Source: Sycon ciliatum (taxonomy: Eukaryota; Porifera; Calcarea; Leucosolenida; Sycettidae). From it: DNA of 64,000 nucleotides. The translations under genes and the position numbers were made by a program. Every line of letters begins with the position of its first letter. Position 1 is the stretch's first letter. Where the stretch lies: assembly GCF_964019385.1 (NCBI RefSeq), contig NC_088647.1, forward strand, positions 11,529,227-11,593,226, in the 5' to 3' direction. The notes beneath the pieces were generated by a model. That model was not told the DNA's origin. It worked only from the letters and a program-made list of their open reading frames with translations, and ran no database searches. Below are positions 22,116-33,307 of this stretch, piece after piece.

Positions 22116-22838
22116 TAGCTGAGTAGGCCATGATATGTGCACCGCGAATTTTAAACTTTTACTCGGCACAATCATACTTCTACTTGCTTGCTTTTTCTCC
22201 TGTTCTCTTTATCTTCTTGCCTTTGGTCTTGCGTTGTAGTCGCGGTGTTGGTTCAAGCAAGCTTTAACTGGTCTAGTTTGCAAGAGCTTCGAGTGCAATT
22301 CCCGATACAAACACCCCTCTCCCCCCGGTGTGGCCTAGTCAGCTTCTTTCCTGGCAAATACTTGAACAATGTTTGGAATATTATTTGACAAGCAAGGAGG
22401 ATAGGAGAGAATTATTTTGACTGCTGTCAGCACGCGAGCAGCGGGAAATAACTCAAGCTGTCTTCTGGAGCTGTGGCACTAGGCTTGTGGGCCGTCTTAT
22501 TTGCCCATAACGGAGAAACTCGCGGAATACGTTATGTGCTGACGACCTCTGTTCTACTGCTCAAGGTAAATTAAAATTTATTGACGTTGAGTGAGGACAA
22601 GTGTGGACCATGTGTATGGCCAATCAGCAGTGGTGCTCACCGACCTTCCCTTCCTTACCGCGAAATAGGCCTTTACGAAATAATATTATCAATGAAATAC
22701 TGTAGTCTGTAGTCCCTGGACTCACGAAGGCACTGTACATGTGCTTGAAACTATTTGAATATTTTCACTTTGCTACATAGTCATACCGGTACTACGGAAG
22801 TACACTAACAACAGGGCCAATTACCTATCGGTATCCAG
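22116..22838. other. No gene recognised
   Basis: Unrecognised sequence, AT-rich in part. No repeat structure noticed. Confidence 0.4.
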
Positions 22839-23365
22839 TATCCGTTGACGGACAGCGCTTCCTCAAGCTCCAATAACAGGCATCACGCTAGAGACCTGTA
22901 TGCCAAAAACTGCAGCATGGTCACCTCTAAGCAGTCTAACAAAACATATGCACAGAAAGTCCTTGTCACTCCAAACAGCAAGCATATCCTCTCTGGGGCG
23001 ACATATCCTGACAGTATGACCGAAGTCAAGCGTGACACTGTTGCGTCATGAGAGCGGTGCTGCAGGGCCTGCACTGACCATGTGTCATAGTAGAATAGCG
23101 AGTTTGACTGATCTTCCCAGATCAATGAGATCACACTAATCGGGATTTGTTCAATACCTTTTGGACCCCAGCAAAGCATTGCTGCTGGTGAAACTCGAGT
23201 CACTTCGGAGAGGATGTATTATATTTTGAGTGACACAGGATGTTTTTGCAGATGTCTTGTTAGACTGCATAGAGGTGACCAGGCTGCAAGGTTTGGCATA
23301 CAGGCGTCTGGTGTGGTGCCTGTTGTTGGAGCTTGATGAAGTGCTTTCCGTCATCGGGTAGGTAA
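22839..23365. mobile_element. ~525-bp foldback element with ~160-bp arms
   Basis: The left arm (about 22,848-23,005: GCTTCCTCAAGCTCCAATAA, then AGCAGTCTAACAAAAC) reappears in reverse complement at about 23,205-23,355 (GTTGTTGGAGCTTGATGAAG). The arms are diverged by roughly 15-20% and carry no coding signal. Confidence 0.75.
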
Positions 23366-24277
23366 AATTAATCTATTTTCAGGAAAACCTGGAACACACC
23401 CATGTACTGGGTGCCCTGTGGACGGTAATGGAGATGTTCACTATCTTGCAGTGCATGGTTCAGAAAGTATGAGCCATACACCGATACCTCAGTTGTCCGG
23501 AGACCGAAGTCACGGGCACTTCGGTCTACCGGGCACCCTTTGGACGAGTTTCGGTTGAAATATTACTACTCTTTTGTCACTTTTTGTGGAAATAGTGACG
23601 TCATATGCCATATCTATAGCCTTTCCCCATCAAGATGTATGTAACTCAGAGTTACAGACATTTCAGTTACAGGCAGTGCTCGGTCCCGGACCACCCTGGA
23701 TAAACGAGGTGTGAGTGTAACTCATTCCTGTTGGGGCGCTTGAATTTGGCAATTTTGTGATGCAGTCCATTGAAGTCTGCACATGATGGCTATTGCCTTC
23801 CAGGATGTAGGCCTGGTTTTGTGTGGTGGTGATGTGACTGAGGAGGTGATTTCACTCATAATAATTATTATGGTTTGTTTTTAGCTTTGTCATGTGCTCG
23901 TCGGATGTTGTACCAGCACTTACTTCAGTCGTTTCTAGGTTATTGTTGTTGTTTTTTTGGGTGGGGGGGGGGGGTATTTTGAGGCGTACCCCGATTCCAA
24001 GGTGTAGCCAGGCTGTAAGTTGAGCTACGAATCATTTTGCATGGTTGTTGTAGACCCCAAAAGAAGCCTACTTTGCAACATTTGATAAGAGTATTTCGGT
24101 GGCACGGGAATGTACCATGGTAGTCACATGGAACTCTACGGGGAAAAAATCACGGTTCGCGTCAGACTCGGCTTGAGGCCGAGTTTTGCGCATCCGTAGA
24201 AATGCCACCACCCTCTGGGATCAAGGCACCAGTGCAGCTCCTAAAGCGGTGGTAACTATACAGCTATACAAACTATC

Positions 24278-24367
24278 CAGCAAGCGGACAGTGTAGTAAT
24301 AACACATACATGGACAGTGTAATAATAACACATACACGGACAGTGTAATAATAACACATACATGGCT
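24278..24367 (+). repeat. 26-bp tandem repeat, three copies
   Basis: ACAGTGTAATAATAACACAT is repeated three times, each followed by ACATGG or ACACGG. It lies in the left arm of the 4-kb foldback and has no counterpart in the right arm. Confidence 0.85.
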
Positions 24368-24655
24368 TCAGGCACTGGTACTCGGTTCTTGCTACGTGTA
24401 CTAGAACTAAGTTTCACAATACATCTCATTATCCTCAGCTACAAGCACAAATCAATACCAGTCATTATCGTCTTCTTAGTATAATGGATGGCGGCAGATA
24501 ATCTGAAGGAGTCGCCACAACTGCCGCATATTGACATACATATATTGGACAGAGCTAGAGAACAGCAGCGAAAGCAGGTACAGCACGGCTGTGCATGTTG
24601 TACGTGTATCTGTGTTATTATTATTGTTATTATTCGGATGGTGAGCCAATCAAAT

Positions 24656-25002
24656 AATTGTGAAAAGAAGAAGGACAAAATGTTACAAGTTATGACAACT
24701 GTCCACCAACGTAACCAGATCTTATACAGTCAGCGAGTGCGACAAAATGGCACAAAACTGAGATTGCGTTGCGCTTTCCTTCCCCTCTTGGACCTTTCCG
24801 AACATGAGCCTTCCAAGTTGGAAGGTTGTTGATTTGCGCCTTGGAGAAGTGTTGGAGCTAGGTGTCAGGTCGCCGAATGTCTCAGTACTCCTTGTCAGTT
24901 TTGTGCCATTTTGTTGCACTCGCTGACTGTATAAGATCTGGTTACGTTGGTGGACAGTTAGTCATAACTTGTAACATTTTGTCCTTCTTCTTTTCACAAT
25001 TG
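24656..25002. mobile_element. ~347-bp foldback MITE (family A')
   Basis: The left arm AATTGTGAAAAGAAGAAGGA is matched by its complement near 24,983-25,002. The arms continue through AACGTAACCAGATC and TATACAGTCAGCGAGTGC for about 120 bp. It is related to family A by the TATACAGTCAG motif and ACAAAACTGA. Confidence 0.85.
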
Positions 25003-25017
25003 TTATTATTACTATTA

Positions 25018-25712
25018 TTAGAAAGGAAAAGGACATATGGAAACGAGTTAAGAGTAACTCTCCACCACTGTAACTAGATACTATATACAGTCAGAAAGTG
25101 CAACAACTAGGCACAAAACTGACAGAGTACTGAGACATTCGACGTCCTGACACCTAGCTTCAACACATCTCCGTAGCGCTAACCGACAGCCTTCCAACTT
25201 GGAAGGTTCAAGGTTATGGAAAGACCAAAGAGGGGAAGGCAAGCGCAACGAAAACGAGCACAAGCTACAGTCCCAACGGAACAAAGAATGTCGATTGTCA
25301 CTGGACGATGACGAGACCAGTAGGCGATTTGACAAAGCGGTCTAACTACAATTCGAAGCAGCAAAGCAGCACACCACCCAACTTGGGTGGGTCAAAAATA
25401 TCAAAGATAAGTTTAGAAGGGGGAAGCTTTGCCAGAACGAATTGTACAAGCCGAAATCTAAACTCCTACAGTACTCCTCATGCATGACATTGTGATGGAC
25501 TAGTTGACTACAAAACAAGTTGTTTCACACGACGTATGTGTCAGGACGTCGAATGTCTCAGTACTCTGTCAGTTTTGTGCCTAGTTGTTGCACTTTCTGA
25601 CTGTATATAGTATCTAGTTACAGTGGCGGAGAGTTACTCTTAACTCGTTTTCATATGTCCTTTTCCTTTCTACTTTTATTATTGGCTCAATACCCGAGTT
25701 TCAAATTACTAT
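25018..25712. mobile_element. ~690-bp foldback MITE (family A)
   Basis: The arms carry GAAAGGAAAAGGACATATGG, GAGTTAAGAGTAACTCTCC, AACTAGATACTATATACAGT and ACTGAGACATTCGACG, and the right arm ends with CCCGAGTTTCAAATTAC. Because it reads TTACTCTTAACTCG without interruption, it gives the empty site for the TTAA MITE at 15,456. The interior (25,190-25,540) is unrecognised. Confidence 0.85.
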
Positions 25713-25799
25713 TATTATTATTATTATTCCTGGTGGTGACAGTCAATTTGTTCTTCAGACTTTTCCCGTTTGTCTATTTCCCTCAAATCAGTTAATATT

Positions 25800-26075
25800 T
25801 TATGACTTGGGGCTCCCCGCGTGCTAGTTTGTACGTGAAGTGTGTGGGTACAGTGAGGGCTGCGTCCCACCCGCCTGTGTGGATTCACAGGAAGTGTGAG
25901 TTACGAAGTCTGAAGAAAACGTTGAACGGTCTCTGCTTGGATGACGACTACACCATAGCTCAGTGGTTAGAGCATCGCTGGCTACAAGCGAGGGTCCCTG
26001 GTTCGAGTCCTGGTGGTGACAGTCAATTTGTTCTTCAGACTTTTCCCGTTTGTCTCTTTCCCTCAAATCAGTTAA

Positions 26076-26117
<42 letters not shown>
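25800..26117 (+). mobile_element. tRNA-derived SINE, copy 1
   Basis: A RNA polymerase III A box (TAGCTCAGTGGTTAGAGCA, about 25,956-25,974) and B box (GGTTCGAGTCC, about 26,001-26,011) lie within a 7-bp acceptor-like, D-arm, anticodon-arm and T-arm layout. The anticodon stem TCGCT/AGCGA pairs fully, but the 7-nt loop (GGCTACA) lacks U33 and two acceptor pairs fail, so it is not a functional tRNA. A tail with GTCAATTTGTTCTTCAGAC ends in about eleven TTA/ATT triplets. A duplicate of the tail alone lies at 25,727-25,800. Unusually, a ~150-bp non-tRNA head shared with copy 2 precedes the tRNA part. Confidence 0.8.
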
Positions 26118-26119
<2 letters not shown>

Positions 26120-26977
26120 GTATGTAGTTGTCCGTGGTGTACATGCATGCATACATTATTATACATGTGGTACGATGATGATGTGAGACATTAGATACGA
26201 TGATGAAAACGCTGAAATATAAAGAGTAGGCTATGGTCAGTACAGACTGTACTATGAAGGTGATAATGACTGGTATGACTTGTGCTTGTAGCTAAGGATA
26301 ATGAGATGTATTGTGAAACTTAGTTCCAGTACACGACGAAAGAACCGAGTACCAGTGCTTGAAATCCTGTATGTGTTATTCTTTCACTGGACCGGCTTTA
26401 GTGCCCGTTTGCTGCACAGTTCAATGTGCCTCCCATTGTACATTCCCGTCCCACCGAAATACTTATCAAATGTTTCAAAGTATGTTCCCTTTGGGGTCTA
26501 CAACAACCATGCAAAACGATTCGTTGCTCAACTTACGGCCCGGCTACATCTTGGAATAGGGTACGCCTCAAATATGCCCCCCCCCCACCCTCAAAAAATT
26601 GAAACGACTGAAGTATGGGACACAGGGTAAGTGCTGGTACAACATACGACGAGCACATGACAAAAGTTAATAACAAACCATAATTATGAGTGAAATCATC
26701 ACCTCAGTCACATCACCACCACACAAAACCAGGCCTACATCCTGGAAGGCAATAGCCATCATGTGCAGACTTCAATGGACTGCATCACAAAATTGCCGAA
26801 ATTCAAGCGCCCCAACAGGAATGAGTTACACTCACACCTCGTTTATCCAGGGTGGTCCGGGACCGAGCACTGCCTGTAACTTGGAAATGTCTGTAACTCT
26901 GAGTCACGTACATTTGAGGTAATGGCTAGATCTATGGCATGATAATATTATGATGTCACTACAGAGGTTCCGCACTA

Positions 26978-27250
26978 CGTAAGTGGGCGGGAAACCCGTA
27001 AATTCGCGAGTTTTCAATCCACTTTTGGAAAGTTGTCTACGTAGAGTACATAAATGGATCTCTACTAATGGAGGTGCTCCGTAAGTGGATTAGGGTGTAA
27101 ATTTACGACTCTCTCCCTCCGTAAGTGGATTGGGGTATACATTTATGACTCTCTCCCTAGGCTGTACACTGTCGCGTTTGGAGTTGCCAAGGGCAGCTAC
27201 ATGATTGGAAACTACGTATGGCGGAACACGGATCCATATGCAGTGTACGT
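26978..27250. other. CCGTAAGTGGAT short-repeat stretch
   Basis: CCGTAAGTGGATT occurs twice (about 27,090 and 27,120) and variants flank it, with GACTCTCTCCCT after each. It lies within the right arm of the 4-kb foldback but has no partner in the left arm, so it was probably gained later. Confidence 0.5.
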
Positions 27251-27368
27251 AAGACTTTCCATAGATCGACTACGTTAGTACTAACTTAATTGCGTTGTGC
27301 GGATCCACGAAGGTGACAATTTTTCGACTTAAAGTTTCCCAAAGAGTGCCCGGTAGACCGAAGTGCCC

Positions 27369-27558
27369 GTGACTTTGGTGTCAGGGTAATGAGGTATCAG
27401 TGTACAGCTCATATTATCTCAACCATGCACTGTGTGACTTTGGTGTCAGGGTAATGAGGTATCAGTGTACAGCTCATAATTATCTCAACCATGCACTGAG
27501 TGACTTTGGTGTCAGGGTAATTAGGTATCAGTGTACACCTCATATTATCTCAACCATG
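27369..27558 (+). repeat. ~65-bp tandem repeat, three copies
   Basis: GTGACTTTGGTGTCAGGGTA starts at 27369 and recurs twice. Units end in CTCAACCATGC. The left foldback arm contains a single unit, so the triplication occurred in the right arm only. Confidence 0.9.
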
Positions 27559-28111
27559 CCCAATATTCCCAATCGAACATGGTTGAACAAGCGGTCACGT
27601 GCTCCTGCGTACGCCAGTCACCTGGTCACCGTGCCTGCAGGGTACAACTTAATAGCCTGTTTGACCTTTTTTGGGTGCAATCCAGTCACTCGAGTTGAAC
27701 CTTGGTGTGAAAGTTGTCGCCTGCTGGCGTGGTGACCAGGTGATTTGGGCACCCAGGAGCACGTGACCGCTTGTTCAACCATGTTCGATTGGGAATAAAG
27801 GAGGAACGCTGCATCGCAGCCTTTTCGGACCAAAACCAGTCGACTCAGCGTCCAAAAGACTACAACATATGGGCCAATCGCGGTCATCCGTGCTTTTATA
27901 AGAACGAAATGGCGCTTTTAGTGACATTTTGCATACAAATCCCCATCTAGTAGGGCGCAGTCACCCAGTTTCGGTGGAAGTGCGCGAGTTCGATTGGGAT
28001 TCAAGTAGGAAGGGAGCGTCTCAGCTTTCTCGGACCAAGACCATTCGACTCAGCACCCCGAAGACTACAACTGGTGAAATTTTAATTTTTGCCTTAACTT
28101 CCCCTTTAAGA
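27559..28111. mobile_element. TTAA foldback MITE, copy 2, left-truncated with flipped loop
   Basis: The right half is intact to CTTCCCCT followed by TTAA (28,104-28,111), but the left half starts only at ATTCCCAATCGAACATGG. The central loop, with CCTGTTTGACCTTTTTTGGG, runs in the opposite orientation to copies 1 and 3. Confidence 0.85.
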
Positions 28112-28199
28112 AAGCACTGTCCGTCGTCAATGGATAGTCAATGGATAGGAAATTTGTCTTTGTTGTTAGTGCAAGTAGTATGTGGTAAAGTGTGAAAAT

Positions 28200-29044
28200 A
28201 TTCTAATATGCCGATTTCAAGTAAACGTGCAATAGTTTTGGACAGCATGTCCCTTATTCTAATATGCCTATTTCAAGTAAACGTGCAATAGTTTTGGACA
28301 GCATGTCCCTTATTCTAATATGCCTATTTCAAGTAAACGTGCAATAGTTTTGGACAGCATGTCCCTTATTCTAATATGCCTATTTCAAGTAAACGTGCAA
28401 TAATTATGGACGGCATGTCTCTTATTCTAATATGCCTATTTCAAGTAAACGTGCAATAGTTTTGGACAGCATGTCCCTTATTCTAATATGCCTATTTCAA
28501 GTAAACGTGCAATAGTTTTGGACAGCATGTCCCTTATTCTAATATGCCTATTTCAAGTAAACGTGCAATAATTTTGGACAGCATGTCCCTTATTCTAATA
28601 ATTATGCTTATTTCAAGTAAACGTGCAATAATTATGGACAGCATGTCCCTTATTCTAATATGCCTATTTCAAGTAAACGTGCAATTGTTTTGGACAGCAT
28701 GTCCCTTATTCTAATATGCCTATTTCAAGTAAACGTGCAATAATTATGGACGGCATGTCTCTTATTCTAATATGCCTATTTCAAGTAAACGTGCAATAGT
28801 TTTGGACAGCATGTCCCTTATTCTAATATGCCTATTTCAAGTAAACGTGCAATAATTTTGGATAGCATGTCCCTTATTCTAATATGCCTATTTCAAGTAA
28901 ACGTGCAATAGTTTTGGACAGCATGTCCCTTATTCTAATATGCCTATTTCAAGTAAACGTGCAATAGTTTTGGACAGCATGTCCCTTATTCTAATATGCC
29001 TATTTCAAGTAAATGTGCAATAGTTTTTGGACAGCATGTCCCAG
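28200..29044 (+). repeat. 56-bp minisatellite, ~15 copies
   Basis: The unit contains TTCTAATATGCCTATTTCAA, GTAAACGTGCAATAG and GGACAGCATGTCCC. Minor variants (AATTATGGACGGCATGTCTC) recur in non-adjacent units, evidence of segmental duplication within the array. Confidence 0.95.
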
Positions 29045-29089
29045 TTCCCTTCGGGGAACGGACACGATAATTTACTCTTTTTTTAATGT

Positions 29090-29340
29090 CGCAGGTGGTA
29101 ACGGAGACAGTCCACTATCTTGTAGTGTATGGTTGGAATACGAGTCCTCACTCCTTCCTGTTGGGCTGCTTGAAGCTAGCTATTTTGTTACGGATGCAGC
29201 AATTCATTGACAGCTGGACATGATGATGGGTATTGCCTTCCAGGTTGTAGGCATAGATTGGTATGGTGATAGTGTGATTCGGATGAGGCAATGCAGCAAT
29301 TATGCTTGCATAGTGATGATGTGTTCTTAGTTCTATCATG
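29090..29340 (+). repeat. Diverged relative of the 4-kb foldback arm
   Basis: Text such as GTGGTAACGGAGACAGTCCACTATCTTG, shortened here to its core CCACTATCTTG, and TATTGCCTTCCAGGTTGTAG, parallels 23,435-23,900 with many substitutions and a large internal gap. It is an old copy or fragment. Confidence 0.6.
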
Positions 29341-29470
29341 TATGTTGTACTAGCGCTCGGTTTCTGTCCCCAAAGTCGTTTTTGTGGGGGGGGGGCATGG
29401 CTACATTTCTGCCACTCTCATTTCCATCTATCTTCTTCTCCTTCTCGACATCATACTCCATTTCACAACT

Positions 29471-29635
29471 ACCGTATTTTCCTGGTTAGAAGTCGACCTT
29501 CTAATATGACCTACAGAAAAAAATTTAAAAGAAGGTGCTTGAGTTACTGGCAAACAGCTTTTGATCATATTGATATTGAACCGATGAATCGAGACCCCAC
29601 GTAGTGGGATAGATTTATCACGGGTAAAATACGGT
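29471..29635. mobile_element. 165-bp MITE with ACCGTATTTT ends
   Basis: ACCGTATTTTCC at 29471 is matched by GGTAAAATACGGT ending at 29635. Short inverted ends, no coding capacity. Confidence 0.65.
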
Positions 29636-29919
29636 GCTCTCGTCTCCATCTTCCTCATCTACAGAGAGCCAGAGACAGGCAGACAGAGAGAGAGAGAGAG
29701 GGGGGCAGCAACAGAGCGAGAAAAAAAACTTACCTTAGTGTACACAAACTCATTTTTGCCAGCCTGGTGGCAATCTGGTTATCCAAAATCCACATACCGT
29801 AATCTAGCGCATATAAGACCATGGTGTCATATTCGAATATTAGACCACCTCTGTGAATGAAAATCAGATGCGTACACTGTACATCGATCTCCGTCCCGCT
29901 GCACATGCTAGCATGTGAT

Positions 29920-31225
29920 ATGTGTGTAGCATGCATGCACGCTGTGTGTAGCATGCATGCACGCTGTGTGTAGCATGCATGCACGCTGTGTGTAGCATGC
30001 ATGCACGCTGTGTGTAGCATGCATGCACGCTGTGTGTAGCATGCATGCACGCTGTGTGTAGCATGCATGCACGCTGTGTGTAGCATGCATGCACGCTGTG
30101 TGTAGCATGCATGCACGCTGTGTGTAGCATGCATGCACGCTGTGTGTAGCATGCATGCATGCTGTGTGTAGCATGCATGCACGCTGTGTGTAGCATGCAT
30201 GCACGCTGTGTGTAGCATGCATGCATGCTGTGTGTAGCATGCATGCATGCTGTGTGTAGCATGCATGCATGCTGTGTGTAGCATGCATGCATGCTGTGTG
30301 TAGCATGCATGCACGCTGTGTGTAGCATGCATGCACGCTGTGTGTAGCATGCATGCATGCTGTGTGTAGCATGCATGCATGCTGTGTGTAGCATGCATGC
30401 ATGCTGTGTGTAGCATGCATGCACGCTGTGTGTAGCATGCATGCACGCTGTGTGTAGCATGCATGCACGCTGTGTGTAGCATGCATGCACGCTGTGTGTA
30501 GCATGCATGCACGCTGTGTGTAGCATGCATGCACGCTGTGTGTAGCATGCATGCATACTGTGTGTAGCATGCATGCACGCTGTGTGTAGCATGCATGCAC
30601 GCTGTGTGTAGCATGCATGCACGCTGTGTGTAGCATGCATGCATGCTGTGTGTAGCATGCATGCATGCTGTGTGTAGCATGCATGCATGCTGTGTGTAGC
30701 ATGCATGCATGCTGTGTGTAGCATGCATGCACGCTGTGTGTAGCATGCATGCACGCTGTGTGTAGCATGCATGCACGCTGTGTGTAGCATGCATGCATGC
30801 TGTGTGTAGCATGCATGCATGCTGTGTGTAGCATGCATGCATGCTGTGTGTAGCATGCATGCATGCTGTGTGTAGCATGCATGCATGCTGTGTGTAGCAT
30901 GCATGCACGCTGTGTGTAGCATGCATGCACGCTGTGTGTAGCATGCATGCACGCTGTGTGTAGCATGCATGCACGCTGTGTGTAGCATGCATGCATGCTG
31001 TGTGTAGCATGCATGCATGCTGTGTGTAGCATGCATGCATGCTGTGTGTAGCATGCATGCATGCTGTGTGTAGCATGCATGCATGCTGTGTGTAGCATGC
31101 ATGCACGCTGTGTGTAGCATGCATGCACGCTGTGTGTAGCATGCATGCACGCTGTGTGTAGCATGCATGCACGCTGTGTGTAGCATGCATGCATGCTGTG
31201 TGTAGCATGCACGCATGCTGTGTGC
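29920..31225. repeat. 22-bp minisatellite, ~59 copies
   Basis: The unit is TGTGTGTAGCATGCATGC plus ACGC or ATGC. Since 22 is not a multiple of three, a 66-bp cycle is read and all three minus frames are open (448-500 codons), giving H/A/C/Y/T-rich pseudo-proteins. Nearly all variation is a single C/T site (GCACGC or GCATGC), distributed in short runs. Confidence 0.97.
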
Positions 31226-31229
31226 CGTA

Positions 31230-31560
31230 CATGTACTAGTATATATGATAACAAGGAACCGAGTGACCGAGTTTATCTACACGTATATATATATATACCA
31301 ATATGAAAACCCAGGCGAAGCCGAGGTTTTTATAACTGGTGTATATATCTCGGTATACACGAGGTTCATTTGTTATGATATAATTATTTATACCTCTCCA
31401 TATTCACCGTGTGTGACCTCCTAATGGCTTGTTCCTCGCCGACAACTACTGCTAATTTCCCTTAGTGGTGTATATGGAGATACACACACCGCTAAGGGAG
31501 AGCATGCCTAAGACGGTAAGTGTATATGGAGTGAGGTATAATTGCACATATACATGTTGA
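31230..31560. other. AT-rich DNA, no gene recognised
   Basis: Contains a short TA-rich tract (about 31,280-31,297) and a small inverted pair around 31,455-31,500 (CCCTTAGTGGTGTATATGGA against CACACCGCTAAGGG). No coding signal. Confidence 0.4.
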
Positions 31561-31602
31561 TGCCATGTTTGTCTCTCGCATATAAGACCATGTTCTTATA
31601 TT

Positions 31603-31915
31603 GTATTATCTCTAATATAAGCACAGTCTCCAATAATAGCACGTCTCCAATAATAGAACACCTTGGGGCGGCATTCAAAAAATAAAGTGCTCAGTCTCCA
31701 TTATAAGCACACTGTGTAAATTCACTATCTGTACCGGCGAAAAAACCCTGTAATGTGTGTGTCTGACATATAAATTTGGCATGGCAACATGCCTCTGAAA
31801 TGAGGTTGAAATAATAATGGAACAGTCTCCAATAAAGGAACGTCTCCATTAATAGCACGGGGCGGAGGTACATTGAAAAAATAAAGGACCGTGCTTATAT
31901 TAGAGATAATACGGT
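31603..31915. mobile_element. 313-bp MITE with ~40-bp flanking direct repeats
   Basis: TATTATCTCTAATATAAGCA near the left end is matched in reverse complement before ACGGT at 31915. A stretch including CATATAAGACCATGTTCTTA occurs directly on both sides (about 31,564-31,603 and 31,921-31,960), far longer than a typical target duplication. Confidence 0.7.
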
Positions 31916-32559
31916 ATGCTATGTTTGTCTCTGGCATATAAGACCATGTTCTTATATTTGACCATGTTCTTCTATTTGAAGGAAAAAGCACTAGTGAAAG
32001 GACAGAAAACAGCGATTTTTCCACTATAAGACGGCGGGCGCAAGATTACAGTAATTAGAGTAGAGTGCGCATCAGTGCTCACCATACCCTTTGTGGCGAT
32101 TTTGTAACATTTCTTTTTGTCCAGTATCTGCTTTTATAATTGGTGTACAGGCGAAGTCTTGACTCCTTTCCAAGTACGATGCCACTTGGGCTTAGCGGTC
32201 CCTGCATCAAGTGGAATCCTGTCCGTATCGAACAAATTTTCATGCACGGATGGGCTGCCATAGAAAACTCACCGCAGCAAGCGGAATACTGTCGAACGTG
32301 GAAAGCAGAACGGATTTCATGCACAGGTGAGCACAGATAGTTTCAAAACTGACATTGAATTGCTAGTTGAACAAACTGTTGTGATTGTACATTTGTTTGT
32401 TGGATGTGTTTAGATTGGGTGTGTGATGTAGAGGGTGTGGCATGGGTGGGGGGGGGGGGGGAGGGGGCATTATATCATGCGAAAAAGGGAGAAGGGGAAA
32501 AGGGAGAAGGGGAGAGTTTTTGTTGCCAGAAGTTGTTTACTGTTTGGCGTTTGGAACTT

Positions 32560-32840
32560 ACAGAAAAGGGGGGGGGGGCAGTGCCCTCCTACTCTGATTG
32601 ACCCCCCCCCATGTGAAAAAGTGGCGCTCCCTCCTTTGTCGATTTTTTTGGTGTTTTTCATGTCATTCAACGAAAATGCAGTCGATAGTCATGAGGGGGC
32701 TCAGAAAGGCACATTTGTCTGGGGTGAAGGGTTCGCCACCGTACGTTGCATTCGGCATGGCACGACAATATTTGCAAAATGGGTTACTGGGTAACTGTTT
32801 CCCCTGCCCCCCCCCCCCCCCGACCCCACTATTTTGATCC
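32560..32840 (+). repeat. Inverted-repeat partner of 36,245-36,525
   Basis: AGTGCCCTCCTACTCTGATT and later GGGTAACTGTTTCCCCTGCC are matched in reverse complement at 36,470-36,500 and about 36,265-36,300. The two lie symmetrically outside the Penelope-like element. They are either arms of one large foldback or opposed copies of a dispersed repeat. Long G and C runs border both. Confidence 0.7.
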
Positions 32841-33126
32841 CACTTATTTGATCTGGCTTGAACCCTGCACACTCAAATAACTACTGAAATACTGTAAAAC
32901 TCATATAATTATATAACGAAGTGCTAACTCTAACGAGTTAACGAGGAGAAATCTAACGTTAAAATAGAAATCTTTATGCAGAAATCGATACATATACTGT
33001 TCTATTGAGCGTTGAGAATGCGTGAGAATTGTTACCTTTGGTACACGTAAACTAGTCAATTTTAGGAAATGGTTATATATGCGCCAGAGTTAGAATAATG
33101 GCTTTTACAGTATGATATTCATAAGG
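32841..33126. other. No feature recognised
   Basis: AT-rich sequence without repeats or coding signals that I could support. Confidence 0.4.
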
Positions 33127-33236
33127 TTGAGGGAGTTGAAAATGGGAAAAGTCTGAAGATAAAATTGACTGTCTCCACTAGGACTCGAATCAGGGAGCCT
33201 CGCTTATGTCCAGCGATGCTCCACCACTAAGAAGTA
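33127..33236 (-). mobile_element. tRNA-derived SINE fragment (minus)
   Basis: Reading the minus strand: GGTGGAGCATCGCTGG, then a B-box-like GATTCGAGTCC and the tail GACAGTCAATTTTATCTTCAG. It is the same family as the SINE at 25.8 kb. Confidence 0.75.
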
Positions 33237-33307
33237 ACTGTTTATGATAAACAATGAAGCAATGAAGCCTCGACTGATAATACTTAGTATTGATACATGT
33301 TTGATAA

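Larger units (their letters stand above)
23448..27430. mobile_element. ~4-kb foldback element with ~1-kb arms
   Basis: The left arm runs about 23,448-24,482 and the right about 26,245-27,430, as inverted copies. Matching landmarks from outside in: GGTAGACCGAAGTGCCCGTG; CGGTCCCGGACCACCCTGG; AGGATGTAGGCCTGG; GACGAGCACATGACAAA; GGGTCTACAACAACCATGC; GATAATGACTGGTATGA. The loop of ~1.76 kb contains two MITEs and a SINE that are not in the arms. Partial relatives occur at 29.1-29.3 kb and at 37.18-38.19 kb. No transposase was found. Confidence 0.8.
29793..32052. mobile_element. Possible TIR element expanded by an internal satellite
   Basis: ACCGTAATCTAGCGCATATA near 29,795 resembles the complement of the text ending GCGCAAGATTACAGTAA near 32,052, with ATAAGAC motifs just inside both. 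If these are the true ends, the 22-bp array and another MITE lie inside one element. Evidence is limited to about 15 bp of imperfect inversion. Confidence 0.4.

Noticed and set aside
25948-26022. Functional tRNA gene
   Set aside because: A and B boxes and a good anticodon stem are present, but the anticodon loop GGCTACA lacks U33, acceptor pairing is incomplete, and the same text recurs in other SINE copies.
29730-31254. 500-, 450- and 448-codon H/A/C/Y/T repeat proteins on the minus strand
   Set aside because: All three minus frames of a 22-bp array are open because 66 bp hold no stop; pure satellite artefact.
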